Of a stretch of 64,000 bases of DNA, positions 1 through 8,527 are shown one piece after another. A program made the translations under genes and the position numbers. Each line of letters opens with the position of its first letter. The first letter of the stretch is position 1. Source of the DNA: JASEJA01 sp038872535 (GTDB lineage Archaea > Thermoproteota > Bathyarchaeia > Bathyarchaeales > Bathycorpusculaceae); assembly GCA_038872535.1 (NCBI GenBank), contig JAVZJY010000002.1:31765-95764 (forward strand), given 5' to 3'. Under the pieces are notes generated by a model. The model saw nothing but the letters and a program-made list of their open reading frames with translations. It was not told where the DNA came from and made no database searches.

Positions 1-1136
1 TCTTTGAAGATGGCTTCAGCAATTTTATTCAGTGTCGTCCACGGTATTTCTGAAACCTTCGCAGTTAGGAAATCTTGAGTTTGAACAGACCGGATGCCAA
101 TAACATACGGTTTTTTCTCAGCAGAATCCTTAACGGCATAGAAAACCCGAGCAACCGCGGGGTTTTCGGTGATAATTTTTGCCTGAAGAGAAATAATCTT
201 CGGAATAGGTTCTTGATGAACCTTCCCATTCATTGTTTGAACCCTTATCCCAACAATTTCGCCATAACGCCTCTTTCCAGCCTCAACCCCAGTGGCTTTG
301 TCCCTGAAAATTTTCGCATCAACATTTCTCGAAGGAACATTAAGAAGCCTCGCCACAGTTTCTTTTATGCGGTTGACTTCAGAGAGCCTTGACTCCTCTT
401 CATTGTCGATGATTACAGCGAAGTATTGGCTTGGCTTGTGTTGTTCCAGTTCCTCTTCAACGATTTTTGTGGCTTTCTTTAAAGTTTCCAGTTTATCATG
501 GCGGATTTCTCCAACAACACGAACAGACAAGCCGGGTCCTGGAAAGGGTTGTCTCTCAGAAATTTCAGCAGGTAAACCGAGATACCTTGCCACCATTCTT
601 ACTTGGGATTTGTATAATGTTACGAGGGGTTCGACAACTTTAAAGCCGTAGCGTTCCATGGGGTTTATGCCCATCTGCTCCAAAACATTATGTTGGGTTT
701 TCACGCCGCCAACTGTTTCTTCAATGTCCGCCCTTATTGTTCCCTGAACGAGAACTTTGCAGCCTTCGTTTTTTGCTGTTTCGCTGAGAACTTGATAGAA
801 GGTTTCACGGAAAACTTTGCGCTTTTCCTCAGCATCCCTCAAGCCTTTCATGTTTTGCAGAAAACGTTCCCGCACATCAACAACTTTTGTTGGAACATTT
901 AAAGGATGCTTAGACAAGATTTCTGCCACTCGTTGTGGTTCGCCCTCACGCATAAAAGCGTCATCGAGTATTACGCAAACGAGGTTTTCACCTATGGCTT
1001 TATGCGTCAGCACAGCGCATGTCGAACTGTCAACACCGCCCGAAACAGCCACTAAAGCCTTTTCGTTGCCTATACTCTTCTTAATTTTCTCAATTTGGGA
1101 TTCAACAAAATTTTTCGCTTCAAACGATTCCACCAT
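1..1136 (-). CDS. guaAb: GMP synthase (glutamine-hydrolysing), ATP-pyrophosphatase subunit B, partial
   Basis: Makes GMP from XMP, ATP and ammonia; in archaea the glutaminase domain is a separate protein, not seen here. Reading the minus strand from ATG at 1136 gives about 378 residues with no stop before the left edge, so the last residues are missing. The PP-loop SGGVDSS lies near residue 33, followed by a GTIRADIEE segment and the GMP-synthase dimerisation region with QPFPGPGLSVRV. No amidotransferase domain precedes the PP-loop, which fits the two-subunit archaeal form. The reading frame is read from the sequence; the function follows from strong family motifs. Confidence 0.93.
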   Translation of the reverse strand, partial: MVESFEAKNFVESQIEKIKKSIGNEKALVAVSGGVDSSTCAVLTHKAIGENLVCVILDDAFMREGEPQRVAEILSKHPLNVPTKVVDVRERFLQNMKGLRDAEEKRKVFRETFYQVLSETAKNEGCKVLVQGTIRADIEETVGGVKTQHNVLEQMGINPMERYGFKVVEPLVTLYKSQVRMVARYLGLPAEISERQPFPGPGLSVRVVGEIRHDKLETLKKATKIVEEELEQHKPSQYFAVIIDNEEESRLSEVNRIKETVARLLNVPSRNVDAKIFRDKATGVEAGKRRYGEIVGIRVQTMNGKVHQEPIPKIISLQAKIITENPAVARVFYAVKDSAEKKPYVIGIRSVQTQDFLTAKVSEIPWTTLNKIAEAIFK

Positions 1137-1353
1137 CGCACCCCTTTTTAAGCAGGTAATTGATTTGCTGTTTCCAAATTTATGATTTACCACAAAACAA
1201 TAAAAAATGCAGGCTGAAAAAGTAAATTTCCAATTCATTATTTAAAAAATTGAACAGTTTTATAGAAAGGAAAAACCGCAAAGTAAGGTAATTATCGAGT
1301 TTAAAGTTTTTGTGCTTCATAATTCTATAATAGACAAAGTTAGGCGAGTTCAA

Positions 1354-1686
1354 ATGAAAACTGAAGATGTGAAAGCCTTGGCTGATGCCTTAAAGGAATT
1401 GAACGAAAGTTATGGGGAGCTACTTCAAACAATGAAAGAAACAACAAAAGAAGCCAAAACAACAAAAAATTTGTGGCGCAAAGGAAAAAATTCAAGACTA
1501 ATAAAAATTGGTTTAGCCCTAATAGCCTTCCCAGACCCAACAATAAGCGACATAATAGGCTCCGCTCTGGTTGCTGCAGGAATGGTTCAAGAAGGAATAC
1601 GCCATCACACCATCTACGTTGAAGATGTCTACAAAACATTCCAAAACACACTTAAAGAAGTGTGGAACACCAGAGAAAACCTTTAA
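1354..1686 (+). CDS. Hypothetical protein, 110 aa
   Basis: I do not recognise this family. The first half is charged and helical (KALADALKELNESYGELLQ) and could form a coiled coil; the middle is Lys-rich; a moderately hydrophobic stretch (LIKIGLALIAFPD through SALVAAGMV) follows, then an amphipathic tail. A start at 1312 is possible in the same frame, but ATG 1354 begins where the regular helical sequence begins. It lies alone between divergent guaAb and a small RHH gene. No catalytic motif is visible. Confidence 0.55.
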   Translation: MKTEDVKALADALKELNESYGELLQTMKETTKEAKTTKNLWRKGKNSRLIKIGLALIAFPDPTISDIIGSALVAAGMVQEGIRHHTIYVEDVYKTFQNTLKEVWNTRENL

Positions 1687-1757
1687 TGATTCGAGTTCGT
1701 GGTCAAATTTTATATTTGCAGCATGTTATATGCATAATATGTTTAGGGGGAAACAAA

Positions 1758-1910
1758 GTGAAACTTGTAACAGTATTGTTACCAGAAGCTTATCTGGAAG
1801 GTTTAGACGAGCTTGTTCGGGCAAATATGTATCCAAGCAGAAGCGCGGCCATACGCTCAGCAGTTAGAGACATGTTAAAGAAAGAATTGTGGGAAAGAAG
1901 AGAAAGATAA
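1758..1910 (+). CDS. Ribbon-helix-helix (CopG-type) DNA-binding protein, 50 aa
   Basis: The GTG start at 1758 is preceded by an AGGGGG ribosome-binding site at 1745-1750, better placed than any upstream ATG. The product has one short beta strand (KLVTVLLPE) followed by two helices with the signature YPSRSAAIRSAVRDML, the standard arrangement of CopG/NikR-type N-terminal domains that bind DNA as dimers. There is no effector domain, so it is probably a minimal repressor. Its target is not evident; it precedes the DUF1028 gene by about 55 bases. Confidence 0.75.
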   Translation: MKLVTVLLPEAYLEGLDELVRANMYPSRSAAIRSAVRDMLKKELWERRER

Positions 1911-1965
1911 CATAGACTCACATTTAAAAAGTATGATCAAAAAGGATTAGGAGAGGATTAACCCC

Positions 1966-2898
1966 GTGAAATGGCATATCGTTCCTAAACGATGCCACTT
2001 GGCATCAACTTTTTCCATTGTAGCCTTCGATCCATCTACCAGAGACTTGGGAGTCGCCGTACAATCACGTTACTTCTCTGTTGGTTCCATTGTTCCTTGG
2101 GCAGAAGCAGACGTTGGAGCAATCGCAACCCAATCTTTTATTAACGTTTCTTATGGACCTCGTGGTTTACAGCTTCTTAAACAAGGTCTAACAGTTGAGG
2201 AAGTAATAGATAAACTCACAAAAGATGATGAAGCCAGAGAGTTTCGCCAAGTTGGAATCGTAGATGCTAAGGGTAACGCAGGCGCTTTCACAGGAAAAAA
2301 CTGTCTAGAATGGGCTGGGAGCAAAATCGGCAAAAACTATGCAGTTCAAGGAAACATTTTAACAAGCGAAGACGTAGTGGCAAGAATGGCGCAAAAATTC
2401 GAAGAAACTCGTGGAGATTTAGCTGATAAACTAATTGCTGCGCTGAAAGGCGGGGAAGAGGCTGGAGGCGACGCTAGAGGAAGACAATCTGCCGCCTTGC
2501 TTGTGGTTAGAAAGAATTGTGGACGTGCGGGCTATGGCGACCGTTACATTGATTTACGCGTCGAAGATCATCCCAACCCGATTGCAGAATTAAAACGCTT
2601 GCTTGTTTTACATCGCATTTACTCATTGATTGACGATGGCGAAGAAAAATTGGCAAAGGGTAATTTAGAAGCCTCCCTAGCAGTTTTGATGAAAGCAGTT
2701 TCGCTAAACCCAAACGTTGACGATGTATATGTTGATTTGGGCGTGGTCTATTTGAGACTTGGAGAAAAACAAGAAGCAATAAACGCTTTTAAAAAGGCTT
2801 TGCAATTGAATCCGAAAATGAGAAATTTGATAAGACAACTTCCCAAGTTTGGATGGATGGAATCAAACCAAGAAATTTTTAGGGAAATCGGAATTTAA
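1966..2898 (+). CDS. DUF1028 family protein with C-terminal tetratricopeptide repeats
   Basis: Residues about 14-210 match the DUF1028 family (Ntn-hydrolase-like fold, function unproven): FSIVAFDP near the N terminus, then GAIATQSFINVSYGPRG and a GRQSAALLVV segment. Residues about 225-295 contain TPR-like helices, including VDDVYVDLGVVYLRLGEKQE and an AINAFKKALQLNP motif. The fusion suggests a protein-interaction role for the tail. The start may be a few codons downstream, since the first 12 residues are atypical. The stop overlaps the convergent pyrF stop by 4 bases. Confidence 0.82.
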   Translation: MKWHIVPKRCHLASTFSIVAFDPSTRDLGVAVQSRYFSVGSIVPWAEADVGAIATQSFINVSYGPRGLQLLKQGLTVEEVIDKLTKDDEAREFRQVGIVDAKGNAGAFTGKNCLEWAGSKIGKNYAVQGNILTSEDVVARMAQKFEETRGDLADKLIAALKGGEEAGGDARGRQSAALLVVRKNCGRAGYGDRYIDLRVEDHPNPIAELKRLLVLHRIYSLIDDGEEKLAKGNLEASLAVLMKAVSLNPNVDDVYVDLGVVYLRLGEKQEAINAFKKALQLNPKMRNLIRQLPKFGWMESNQEIFREIGI

Positions 2899-3674
2899 AA
2901 TTCCAACTTAATTTTGTTTGCTAAATCTCTAATATTCTTCGCCGCTTTTGAAGGATCTTCAGCTTGTGTTATTGCCCTCCCAACCAAGAGATAACGGGCT
3001 CCAGCCTTCAAAGCAGATTTTATTTCGCCGCCTTGTGCGCCAATTCCAGGCGAGTATATGGGTATTTTTTCGCTCAGTATTTCGTGTACTTCCCGTATTT
3101 TTTCAGGGTATGTGGCTCCAACAACAACGCCGTCTGCTTCCCATTTTAAGGCTTTTCTCGCAAAAACAACATACTGCGATACTTTCTCTCCAGTTTCAAC
3201 ATTATAAACAGTCTGTCCATAGCCTTCACTTGCACCTTTATGGCTCATATAAACGAGAAGAATCACGCCGCGCTGTAGTCTTTTGGCAACATCGAAAATT
3301 GGCTTTAACCCTTCTTCCCATCCAATGAAAGGATTAGCTATAATAGCATCAAAACCCGCAGCATAATAATATTCGGCGATGACTTGGTTTGTTGAGCCAA
3401 TGTCGTTTGCCTTACAATCCATTATTGCCATAAGCCCAAAATCATGCGCCTTTCCTACAAGCTTTTGGACGCCGTCAAAAGTGCCGAGGGGAAGAACCAG
3501 ATGATGATTAATTTTTACAGCGCAAATGTATGGCGAAACCGCTTCAAGAACACCATTTGCCCTACTAAAGAGTTTTTCGCGGTTTTCGGGTTTCTCAAAT
3601 GGAAAATCCAAAGCAAAAACAATATTGGATTTTTTGTTTCTTGCCGTATTTGCCATTTTTTCACGGAAAGACAT
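2895..3674 (-). CDS. pyrF: Orotidine 5'-phosphate decarboxylase
   Basis: Last step of UMP synthesis, OMP to UMP plus CO2. The 259-residue TIM-barrel protein has the catalytic Asp-Lys-Asp signature in DCKANDIGSTN near residue 105, an N-terminal FALDFP strand and a C-terminal phosphate-binding segment LLVGRAIT. It is somewhat longer than the usual archaeal enzyme (about 210-230). It lies 16 bases downstream of the B3/4-domain gene on the same strand, so the two are probably co-transcribed. Dihydroorotase is encoded about 10 kb away. Confidence 0.93.
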   Translation of the reverse strand: MSFREKMANTARNKKSNIVFALDFPFEKPENREKLFSRANGVLEAVSPYICAVKINHHLVLPLGTFDGVQKLVGKAHDFGLMAIMDCKANDIGSTNQVIAEYYYAAGFDAIIANPFIGWEEGLKPIFDVAKRLQRGVILLVYMSHKGASEGYGQTVYNVETGEKVSQYVVFARKALKWEADGVVVGATYPEKIREVHEILSEKIPIYSPGIGAQGGEIKSALKAGARYLLVGRAITQAEDPSKAAKNIRDLANKIKLEF

Positions 3675-3690
3675 ACTTTAACGCCATCCA

Positions 3691-4395
3691 TTATTTGGAT
3701 GAGGAGTTAAAAATTCTTATGGTTTGAATTTCACCTCCAGAAACAGCTTTAATATATGAAAGTGTTGTTTCCACAGCTTCGCTTAGCTGGTTCTCGTTTA
3801 TTCCCGGAACGCCATAGCCCACTATAACAACGTTTTTTGTTTGTTCAGTAATTTTAGTGTAATCCGCGTCTCTGTATGGATATATGCATATAACTTGTCT
3901 TTCATCTGCTAAAACAAGCATTTTATCCGTTAAGGCGATGGGTTTACTCATGCCAATTCCCGTGAATACTTCACCGTTATTTGCAAATCGCACATGGAAC
4001 GGCGGATTTAGGCGGTCTCTGTCAAATCCGCTTATTGGAATTATTGTTTTCATGGAAGCCAAGTTATAAGCATCTACAACCGTTGATATTCGCGGAAGTT
4101 CATCGCCATGTAAAACTCTCCTCAGCAAGGCTTCACCAGAAGGTCTTGTTTTCGTTGGGTCTATGCCAAGCCTCCAATAAAAATCTCTATAGGCTCGCAC
4201 TGTTAGGTAATCTTTCAAGGTTTCAATGCTGTATTTGGCTCTAACTTCTTCGTAAACAGATTTTTTAAGACGATTAATCCGTTCATTTTCTTTTTCCACT
4301 CTGACATTGTAGAGTACGCCAATACAGATGGCAAGTTCTGGAAACTTTGAAGAAACTTCTGAAGCCCAATTAACAAGGATTTGCATTTTCAACAC
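3691..4395 (-). CDS. B3/B4 tRNA-binding domain protein (PheRS beta-like, possible trans-editing factor)
   Basis: This 234-residue protein resembles the B3/4 editing module of phenylalanyl-tRNA synthetase beta: YRDFYWRLGIDPTKTRPSGE followed by VVDAYNLASM and a glycine-rich IVGYGVPG segment near the C terminus. Freestanding B3/4 proteins are widespread and are thought to clear mischarged tRNA or modify amino acids; the activity here is inferred. It precedes pyrF by 16 bases on the same strand. Confidence 0.8.
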   Translation of the reverse strand: MLKMQILVNWASEVSSKFPELAICIGVLYNVRVEKENERINRLKKSVYEEVRAKYSIETLKDYLTVRAYRDFYWRLGIDPTKTRPSGEALLRRVLHGDELPRISTVVDAYNLASMKTIIPISGFDRDRLNPPFHVRFANNGEVFTGIGMSKPIALTDKMLVLADERQVICIYPYRDADYTKITEQTKNVVIVGYGVPGINENQLSEAVETTLSYIKAVSGGEIQTIRIFNSSSK

Positions 4396-4448
4396 ACTGT
4401 TCGGATTTTATACAGCGTTAGGTATTTAACAGCTAGAGCAAAATCATC

Positions 4449-4456
4449 TTTATAAG
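4449..4456 (+). promoter_or_regulatory. Archaeal TATA box for the EamA transporter gene
   Basis: TTTATAAG lies 24-31 bases upstream of the ATG at 4480, the usual distance from TATA box to transcription start, so the transcript would be nearly leaderless. Assigned by pattern only. Confidence 0.45.
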
Positions 4457-4479
4457 CTCAAGTAAAACCGCGTGAAAAA

Positions 4480-5376
4480 ATGATTGGAGAACTTGCGGCT
4501 TTAGGCGCAGCCCTAAGTTGGGCAATATCGGCTATGCTGTATAAAGAGGCATTGTTAAAAACTAAGCCTATTTCAGCAAACATAACGCGATTAACAAGCA
4601 CATGCATAATTCTGCTCATCTTCTTAGTCTTAAGCGGCAGAACTGCCATCTTAACAAGCTTACCAATTTATGCTGTTTTACTCTCTTGCGCCAGCGGCAT
4701 AATAGGGCTGGGCTTCGGCGACACATTATACATGATTAGCCTAAAACTTATAGGCGTAGGACGCGCCGTCCCAATAACATGCATTTATCCCCTCTTCGGA
4801 CTTTTATGGGCAACATTCCTCGGAGAACAAGTCACTTTACCAGTTGTTTTTGGAGCTCTCATAATAGTTCTGGGAGTGTGGCTTCTAAGCAGAGAGAAAA
4901 ATGCAAATGGAATGGGGAAACAGAAGAAAATTTTGGTTAAGGGAGTTGTTTCTGCTCTGGCAGCAGCCATATTTTGGTCAGTTAGCATAGCCATGATTGA
5001 CGTCGCTGTGACCCTTCCAGAAACAAGCGATTTAGAACATGCTTTAGCCATAAACACCATCAGAACCACCGCCGTAGCGATTGCCCTGCTGACCTTTTCG
5101 CCCCTCATTGACAGAAACTTCGGTTTTTTGAAAATGGAGAGAAAAACGTGGGCTCTTCTAGTTTCAGGAGGAATCGTGGCGTTGGGTTTGGGATGGTTCC
5201 TCCTCGCATTTAGCTTCATACACACTCCAGAAGCACGAGCCGTTCCAATATCTTCAACAACACCCCTCTTTTCCACATTAGCAGCAACCCTTCTCCTTCA
5301 TGAGCATGTTACACTAAAAAACGCTGTAGGAACTATAATGGTTGTCGCTGGAATTTTTCTAATATTTCTCTTTTGA
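4480..5376 (+). CDS. EamA/DMT superfamily transporter
   Basis: The 298-residue protein has about ten hydrophobic segments in two repeated halves, each an EamA domain. The first half starts at residue 1 with IGELAALGAALSWAISAMLY; the second begins near residue 155 with VVSALAAAIFWSVSIAMIDV. It ends in a hydrophobic helix with no soluble tail. Members export or import metabolites or amino acids, but the substrate cannot be predicted. It stands alone, divergent from the B3/4-pyrF pair. Confidence 0.87.
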   Translation: MIGELAALGAALSWAISAMLYKEALLKTKPISANITRLTSTCIILLIFLVLSGRTAILTSLPIYAVLLSCASGIIGLGFGDTLYMISLKLIGVGRAVPITCIYPLFGLLWATFLGEQVTLPVVFGALIIVLGVWLLSREKNANGMGKQKKILVKGVVSALAAAIFWSVSIAMIDVAVTLPETSDLEHALAINTIRTTAVAIALLTFSPLIDRNFGFLKMERKTWALLVSGGIVALGLGWFLLAFSFIHTPEARAVPISSTTPLFSTLAATLLLHEHVTLKNAVGTIMVVAGIFLIFLF

Positions 5377-5453
5377 ATGAAAAGAAAAACGGTACAGTTT
5401 TATACTTCGCATTGTTTTAAAGGAAAACTTGGCGGACTGGAAGGTCACATAGC

Positions 5454-6221
5454 ATGTCAGTATCCCCAAGCGTTCGCGAAGTTCTAGCAAGAAGAATTGC
5501 AGGCGAAATAATCCTATCCAACAAGCCTGGCGCCACGATGCGGAAATGGCGGGAACTCTTCGCTGTTTCACAAACAAGTCTTTCAGATAAAATGGTGATA
5601 GCGCCTTCGGTTATCAGCGATTACGAAAGCGGACGACGCGAAAGCCCAGGCACAAAATTTGTTAGAAGGTTCGTTTGGGCACTATTAAAAATTGATGAAG
5701 AACGTGGAAGCCGTTTCATCCGCGAATTTGCAAAGCTAACAAGTTCGCCCAGTGTAGCCATACTTGACCTAAGGGAGTTTCCAATACCAGTTCGCATAGA
5801 ATATTTATGTAAAGCCATTAAAGGCGAAATAGTCGCATGTGCAAGCACATTTGTTAAGGAAGTGTATGGTTACACCGTTGTTGATGAGAGAAGGGCTATT
5901 GAAACCCTTTCCGGTTTGGAGTATTCACAGCTTTTTGGCGCCACAACAGAACGCGCATTAATTTTTACAAATATAGGGAATGAAAATTCGCCTATGATGA
6001 TTGTCCGCTTGAACAATTTGAAGCCTCGGGTTGTGGTTTTCCAAGGCGTAAAACCTGATGAACATTCAATAAGACTGGCGGAGTACGACCGTATTCCACT
6101 TATTTATTCTAGTTTGCCAACTGTTGAGCAGTTAATAAAATCTTTGAGGAAGCTTTATCGCATTGCGCTTCGCAGAAAACTTGGCAAGCCAGTCCGCCCG
6201 CCCCCAAAAATAAGCGCATAA
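5454..6221 (+). CDS. Archaeal HTH (XRE-type) transcriptional regulator
   Basis: Residues about 30-80 form an XRE-like helix-turn-helix, with recognition segment MVIAPSVISDYESGRRESPG; residues 100-240 are a conserved archaeal C-terminal domain with repeated beta-alpha strands (IVACASTFVKEVYGYTVVD, RALIFTNIG). This layout matches a family of archaeal putative HTH regulators whose ligand and targets are unknown. The product is basic at the C terminus (RIALRRKLGKPVRPPPK). DUF72 follows after 15 bases on the same strand and may be co-transcribed. Confidence 0.8.
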   Translation: MSVSPSVREVLARRIAGEIILSNKPGATMRKWRELFAVSQTSLSDKMVIAPSVISDYESGRRESPGTKFVRRFVWALLKIDEERGSRFIREFAKLTSSPSVAILDLREFPIPVRIEYLCKAIKGEIVACASTFVKEVYGYTVVDERRAIETLSGLEYSQLFGATTERALIFTNIGNENSPMMIVRLNNLKPRVVVFQGVKPDEHSIRLAEYDRIPLIYSSLPTVEQLIKSLRKLYRIALRRKLGKPVRPPPKISA

Positions 6222-6236
6222 TAGGCGCGAACCATA

Positions 6237-7148
6237 ATGATTAAGGTTGGATGTTGCGGTTTCCCAACATCAATGAAGAAATACTTTGAGAATTTTAGCC
6301 TTGTAGAGTTAAACAGCACCTTTTATCAATATCCGCGAATGGAAACCGTAGAAGGCTGGCGGAAGAAGGCACCAGAAACATTCGAGTTCACAGTGAAGGC
6401 GCATCAAGATATAAGCCACAAAGAAAAAATGAAGATTAGCGATGCAAGCCTTCATGCTTTCGAAAAAATGAAGCAAATATGCAAAGTTTTAGATTCCAAA
6501 ATACTGCTTATCCAGACGCCCGGTTCTTTCAGACCAGACAAGCTTGAAGATGCTGAAAAATTTTTCAAAGAAGCCAACAGCGAAGGCTTGGTTTTGGTTT
6601 GGGAGACTCGAGGACCAGCATGGGAGACTCCAGAAATATATCAGAGGCTTAGGAAAGTTTTGGAAGAAGCTAATGTTACGCATGTTACTGACCCTTTTAG
6701 GGTTATGCCCGCATATGTCGCTGAAATAGCATATTTTAGGCTTCATGGTTTAAGCGAACAAATGTATTATTACCAATACAGCGATGCGGAGTTACAAAGG
6801 CTTAAAGAATCCATCACGCCTTACGAAAAGCATGGAAAAGAGGTTTACGTGCTATTTAACAATCTTTCAATGTTTGAAGATGCAACACGTTTTAGAGAAT
6901 ATTTGATTGAGGGCAAATTCCCAAAAATCACCAGCGCCATCGGCTTACAATCATTAAAGGAGGTTTTGGGAAGGACACGCTATCCCATTTCAAAAAGTAT
7001 GTTGATTAAGAAAGTTGGGTGGAGGCTTGTGGAGGTTGAAGAGGGAAAGCAAGAGAGGCTTAACACTTTTTTGGTTGACTTGCCTTCCAAAACTTTCAAG
7101 AACGTAGAAGAGCTTTTTAATGAAATAAAATCCATCAAGAAAACTTGA
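6237..7148 (+). CDS. DUF72 family protein (YecE-like TIM barrel)
   Basis: The family start MIKVGCCGFP and the segment VELNSTFYQYPRMETVEGWR are diagnostic of DUF72 (COG1801), a TIM-barrel family of unknown function. The 303-residue length is normal, slightly extended at the C terminus. The 3' end overlaps the convergent uracil-DNA glycosylase gene by 14 bases. Confidence 0.87.
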   Translation: MIKVGCCGFPTSMKKYFENFSLVELNSTFYQYPRMETVEGWRKKAPETFEFTVKAHQDISHKEKMKISDASLHAFEKMKQICKVLDSKILLIQTPGSFRPDKLEDAEKFFKEANSEGLVLVWETRGPAWETPEIYQRLRKVLEEANVTHVTDPFRVMPAYVAEIAYFRLHGLSEQMYYYQYSDAELQRLKESITPYEKHGKEVYVLFNNLSMFEDATRFREYLIEGKFPKITSAIGLQSLKEVLGRTRYPISKSMLIKKVGWRLVEVEEGKQERLNTFLVDLPSKTFKNVEELFNEIKSIKKT

Positions 7149-7737
7149 TTAACCCTCTTTTTGCCAGCTCCCGCCTCAACCTTTGAAAATCCTCAGTTAA
7201 CTCTTCCCTATATTTGATGCTGTAAAGAGCTGCAGCCGGATGAAATGTTGGAAAAACCGTCACAGGCACTCCCAAAACAGCTGTTTCATAGATTTTTCCA
7301 TGCACTTGTGTAATGCTGCTGAAAGCCAAATTAGCCCTCGAAAAAATGTAAGCTGTGGAATAATTCCCAAGAGTGACAATAAATTTTGGCTGAATGACCC
7401 TAATCTGCCTATCCAGATATGGCGTACACGTTTGAATTTCATCCGGCGCTGGCTCACGGTTTCCAGGCGGTCTACACTTTAAAACGTTGCCTATAAAAAC
7501 CTCTCCTCTCAAAAAGCCTATGCTGGCTAGTAACGTGTCAAGAAATTTTCCAGCAGCACCAACAAACGGCTTGCCCTTAACGTCTTCCCAGTAACCAGGA
7601 GCCTCACCAACAAACATTACATGGCTTTCTGGATTGCCTTCGCCTGGAACAGCGTTTTTTCGGGTTTTGTGCAAGCCACATTTTTTGCAGTTTAAAATTT
7701 CCGCCGCTATCGCTTCTAACTGGTCTTGTTTTTGCAT
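7135..7737 (-). CDS. udg: Family 4 uracil-DNA glycosylase (4Fe-4S)
   Basis: Removes uracil from DNA at the start of base-excision repair. The catalytic motif GEAPG is near residue 44, followed by GKPFVGAAGKFLD; the second active-site motif is FHPAAAL near residue 165. Four cysteines in the family 4 spacing (CKKC near 17-20, then KCRPPGN and TCTPYL) would bind a [4Fe-4S] cluster. The 200-residue length is typical of thermophile-type enzymes. The start follows an AAAGGAG ribosome-binding site just upstream. Confidence 0.92.
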   Translation of the reverse strand: MQKQDQLEAIAAEILNCKKCGLHKTRKNAVPGEGNPESHVMFVGEAPGYWEDVKGKPFVGAAGKFLDTLLASIGFLRGEVFIGNVLKCRPPGNREPAPDEIQTCTPYLDRQIRVIQPKFIVTLGNYSTAYIFSRANLAFSSITQVHGKIYETAVLGVPVTVFPTFHPAAALYSIKYREELTEDFQRLRRELAKRGLIKFS

Positions 7738-7860
7738 TTGCTTGCTGTTCTCCTTTTTGTATTTTATATCTTCATTCCATACCAGCTTATATCTGGCTAA
7801 GAACCCCTTCCAAATGATATGCTTCTAACCATAAACTCCTTTTAATAAGGGTCATCCAGC

Positions 7861-8010
7861 TCTCCACATATATTTTGCGATAACTGCAACCTCAGATGCC
7901 AACAATCGCCTAAAGGCTCAACATTAGAAGGTTAACCAGACAATATCCCACTATGAAACAGCTGAATAAGTCAACCTCACATATCGTCAAAATTCTGAAA
8001 ACCTAGAGGG
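7861..8010 (-). repeat. Dispersed intergenic element, copy A (inside gene-free stretch 7738-8140)
   Basis: The 403-base stretch 7738-8140 has no convincing gene. It shares two blocks with 24793-24991 in inverted orientation: positions 7861-7890 match 24962-24991 at 28 of 30 bases, including ATCGCAAAATATATGT, and 7995-8010 match 24793-24808 exactly over 16 bases (CCCTCTAGGTTTTCAG on the minus strand). The interval between blocks shows weaker colinear similarity. Just beyond, 8018-8031 is the inverted repeat CTAGAA-AA-TTCTAG. Both copies read toward a downstream gene, here the glycosylase. Function unknown. Confidence 0.6.
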
Positions 8011-8140
8011 GAGGGGGCTAGAAAATTCTAGGGGAGGCTATCCATTTTGCAGAAAATTGCATGAGCTTCGGAGAACCATTTTAAACTCACAAAATCCAGA
8101 AGGTGAGTAAGAATATACATGCATGTTCATTTTGGGATTT

Positions 8141-8434
8141 TCAAAACATTTGTTTCAACGCTTCAGCGCCTTTCATTCCAACCCTAACACCAAAAGTTTC
8201 AGCCTTGCTCGTGACTGCTTTAACGTTTGCATTTAAAACGTCGTCAAAACTTTTAACGCCGCTAACCATGGCGGCTGCCACGCCGAGTTTTTCAGCAGCA
8301 TCCACATTTAAGAAACCACACATGACAAAACCCTTATCCGCTATGATAAGTAAAAGCGGCGGCGATTCTGGAAGCTCAATTCTAACACCTAAACATGTTT
8401 TCTCACCAACTTTTAAAGAGGCTACACTAATCAT
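8141..8434 (-). CDS. DUF1805 family protein
   Basis: A small protein of about 97 residues matching DUF1805 (YunC-like, function unknown): LLLIIADKGFVMCGFLNVDAAEKLG is characteristic and appears here starting near residue 26. I chose ATG 8434, which has a GGTGGTG sequence 6-7 bases upstream; an in-frame ATG at 8458 would add eight residues including two cysteines. The gene stands alone and is divergent from the CDP-alcohol phosphatidyltransferase gene. Confidence 0.75.
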   Translation of the reverse strand: MISVASLKVGEKTCLGVRIELPESPPLLLIIADKGFVMCGFLNVDAAEKLGVAAAMVSGVKSFDDVLNANVKAVTSKAETFGVRVGMKGAEALKQMF

Positions 8435-8527
8435 TCCACAACACCACCATTTCACCAAGCAAATTTATCTTTACACACCCACATAAATAAGAATCGCTTC
8501 TTTAATAAAAGATGGCGGCGCTCTCGA

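Noticed and set aside
7787..7867. Small minus-strand reading frame of 26 codons upstream of the glycosylase (GTG start)
   Set aside because: Too short, no ribosome-binding site, and it starts within the shared repeat block; the other copy of the block has no equivalent frame.
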